Below, in pieces: positions 15,193 through 15,949 of a stretch of 15,949 nt of DNA. The position numbers and the translations under genes were made by a program. The stretch is taken from positions 1 to 15,949 of the forward strand of contig DAHWFG010000110.1 of NCBI GenBank assembly GCA_027325115.1. The letters are read 5' to 3'. Each line of letters begins with the position of its first letter. Position 1 is the stretch's first letter. The notes beneath the pieces are model-generated. The model ran no database searches. It saw nothing but the letters and a program-made list of their open reading frames with translations, and had not been told where the DNA came from. This DNA comes from JAKBCQ01 sp021807585 (GTDB taxonomy: Bacteria > Planctomycetota > Planctomycetia > Isosphaerales > Isosphaeraceae).

Positions 15193-15316
15193 GTCGGTCG
15201 ATCTGAGAGGATCTAAAACCGAAATGCACCAAGGAAACCAAGTTCGACGAGCCGCCGGCCTGTATCCATTAAGATCCAAAAGCCAAGCCGAAACGTTCCA
15301 CCCGCGCGGTCGTTCA

Positions 15317-15365
15317 AAATGTTAATAAACCGATTTTATCATAATAGTTTATTATACGAACATTT
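15317..15365 (-). repeat. A+T-rich nested inverted repeat after the right-edge gene
   Basis: AAATGTT (15317-15323) and AATAAAC (15324-15330) pair with AACATTT (15359-15365) and GTTTATT (15347-15353), both perfectly. This gives a 14-bp stem with a 5-base bulge on one arm and a 16-base loop. On the minus strand it starts 21 bases after the TAA of the right-edge gene. It is almost wholly A/T, unlike the GC-rich surroundings. Confidence 0.55.
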
Positions 15366-15386
15366 CAACGGTCGTGTGCGGGTTTC

Positions 15387-15949
15387 TTATCCGATGCGAT
15401 CTCCCTTCGCGATCGAGTCGTGGAGCGCGAGTTCGAGTCCGGCGTTCCGGCTTAGCCCGAGGGGTTTGAAGCCGAGCGAACGTGCCGCGCCGTCGCCGAA
15501 AAGACATGCGACGCCGATCGCCATATCGTCGGCTTCGAGATAAGGATCGATCACCGCTCGCGTGTATGCGATTTCATCCGAATCGATCATGATCTTATCA
15601 TACCCCGCGGCGAACATACAAACTCCTTCTTGGTCGAGCAGGGCGTGAACCGTCCGAGCGGTACCGCGGATCACTCGCCGCGCCGCGCGAAAGACCGTCG
15701 TTTTCGCCTCACGTTCGATCGCCGGAATCGAAACGGGCTCGCCGGTCCAGATCGGCGCCGCATGCCATGCCGATCGCTTGAGAAAACGCTCACCCGAGCG
15801 ATCCAACCCGCCCCTTCGGATTTGATATTCACACGCGTATCGATTCGTCCAGCCCCCTTTGAGATCGTCGACGACGACAAGCGATATTTTCATCGCGGCG
15901 TCCACATGTTCGATCGCGGCGCAGGCTTCCTCGACGGCTTGCGCGGCGA
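15387..15949 (-). CDS. Hypothetical protein, 5' end beyond the right edge
   Basis: The frame stays open from its TAA at 15389-15387 to the window edge, about 187 codons. A GTG at 15905 and an ATG at 15893 could be starts, but the upstream codons (AQAVEEACAAIEHV) read like normal protein, so the gene probably begins outside the window. I do not recognise it. Visible features are a strand-like KISLVVVDDLKGGWTNRYACEY, a basic RRGGLDRSGERFLKRSAW, EREAKTTVFRAARRVIRGTARTV spread over a helix, then FAAGYDKIMIDSDEIAY and a C-terminal IGVACLFGDGAARSLGF. No membrane segment or signal peptide is seen in the visible part. The following gene on the strand is 329 bases away, past an A+T-rich hairpin. Confidence 0.6.
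   Translation of the reverse strand, partial: AAQAVEEACAAIEHVDAAMKISLVVVDDLKGGWTNRYACEYQIRRGGLDRSGERFLKRSAWHAAPIWTGEPVSIPAIEREAKTTVFRAARRVIRGTARTVHALLDQEGVCMFAAGYDKIMIDSDEIAYTRAVIDPYLEADDMAIGVACLFGDGAARSLGFKPLGLSRNAGLELALHDSIAKGDRIG

Larger units (their letters stand above)
15058..15386. other. Intergenic region with candidate promoter/operator and A+T-rich hairpin
   Basis: A 329-base gap between two minus-strand genes, with no gene I can support. Its left half has a candidate promoter and inverted repeat (15154-15192), and its right end an A+T-rich nested hairpin (15317-15365). The middle, about 15195-15310, shows nothing I can name. Confidence 0.5.

Overview
The window reads as ordinary bacterial chromosome. 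Moderate-to-high GC coding DNA is interrupted by short A+T-rich intergenic patches. A secreted carboxypeptidase-regulatory-like protein joined to helical repeats, a Tat-exported GxWxGxG protein, a small membrane-anchored protein and a xylose-isomerase-like TIM-barrel protein together suggest a planctomycete, possibly close to Isosphaeraceae. That is inference from gene style (about 0.5 confidence); there is no rRNA or other strong marker here.

Layout. Positions 1-340 hold no gene I can support. From 341 to 8244 five genes lie on the minus strand. In transcription order they are a HAD phosphatase/mutase, a large exported CarboxypepD_reg-like/helical-repeat protein, an NAD-type aldehyde dehydrogenase, a secreted CocE/NonD-type alpha/beta hydrolase and a secreted Dabb-domain protein. 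Gaps of 116-318 bases and hairpins after several stops argue that most are separate transcription units. At 8245-8420 the strand switches through a divergent intergenic region with a plausible sigma70-like promoter for a sugar phosphate isomerase/epimerase. That gene converges on a small membrane-anchored hypothetical gene, with a shared hairpin between them. Next come two co-directional plus-strand genes 46 bases apart: endonuclease IV (nfo) and polyphosphate kinase 1 (ppk1). Ppk1 converges on a DUF983-like zinc-ribbon membrane protein, which is followed on the minus strand by the Tat-exported protein and by a gene of unknown function cut by the right edge.

Function. The genes are housekeeping or peripheral metabolism: AP-site repair, polyphosphate synthesis, aldehyde oxidation, ester or amide hydrolysis, sugar isomerisation and phosphate-ester hydrolysis. 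They do not form an obvious pathway. I found no CRISPR array, transposase, integrase, tRNA, rRNA or defence module, and I do not see a novel multi-gene system.

The signals least explained by the genes are non-coding: hairpins soon after most stop codons but without a U-tract, one of them with pseudoknot topology; an inverted repeat lying on a candidate promoter; and a strong excess of the palindrome CGATCG.
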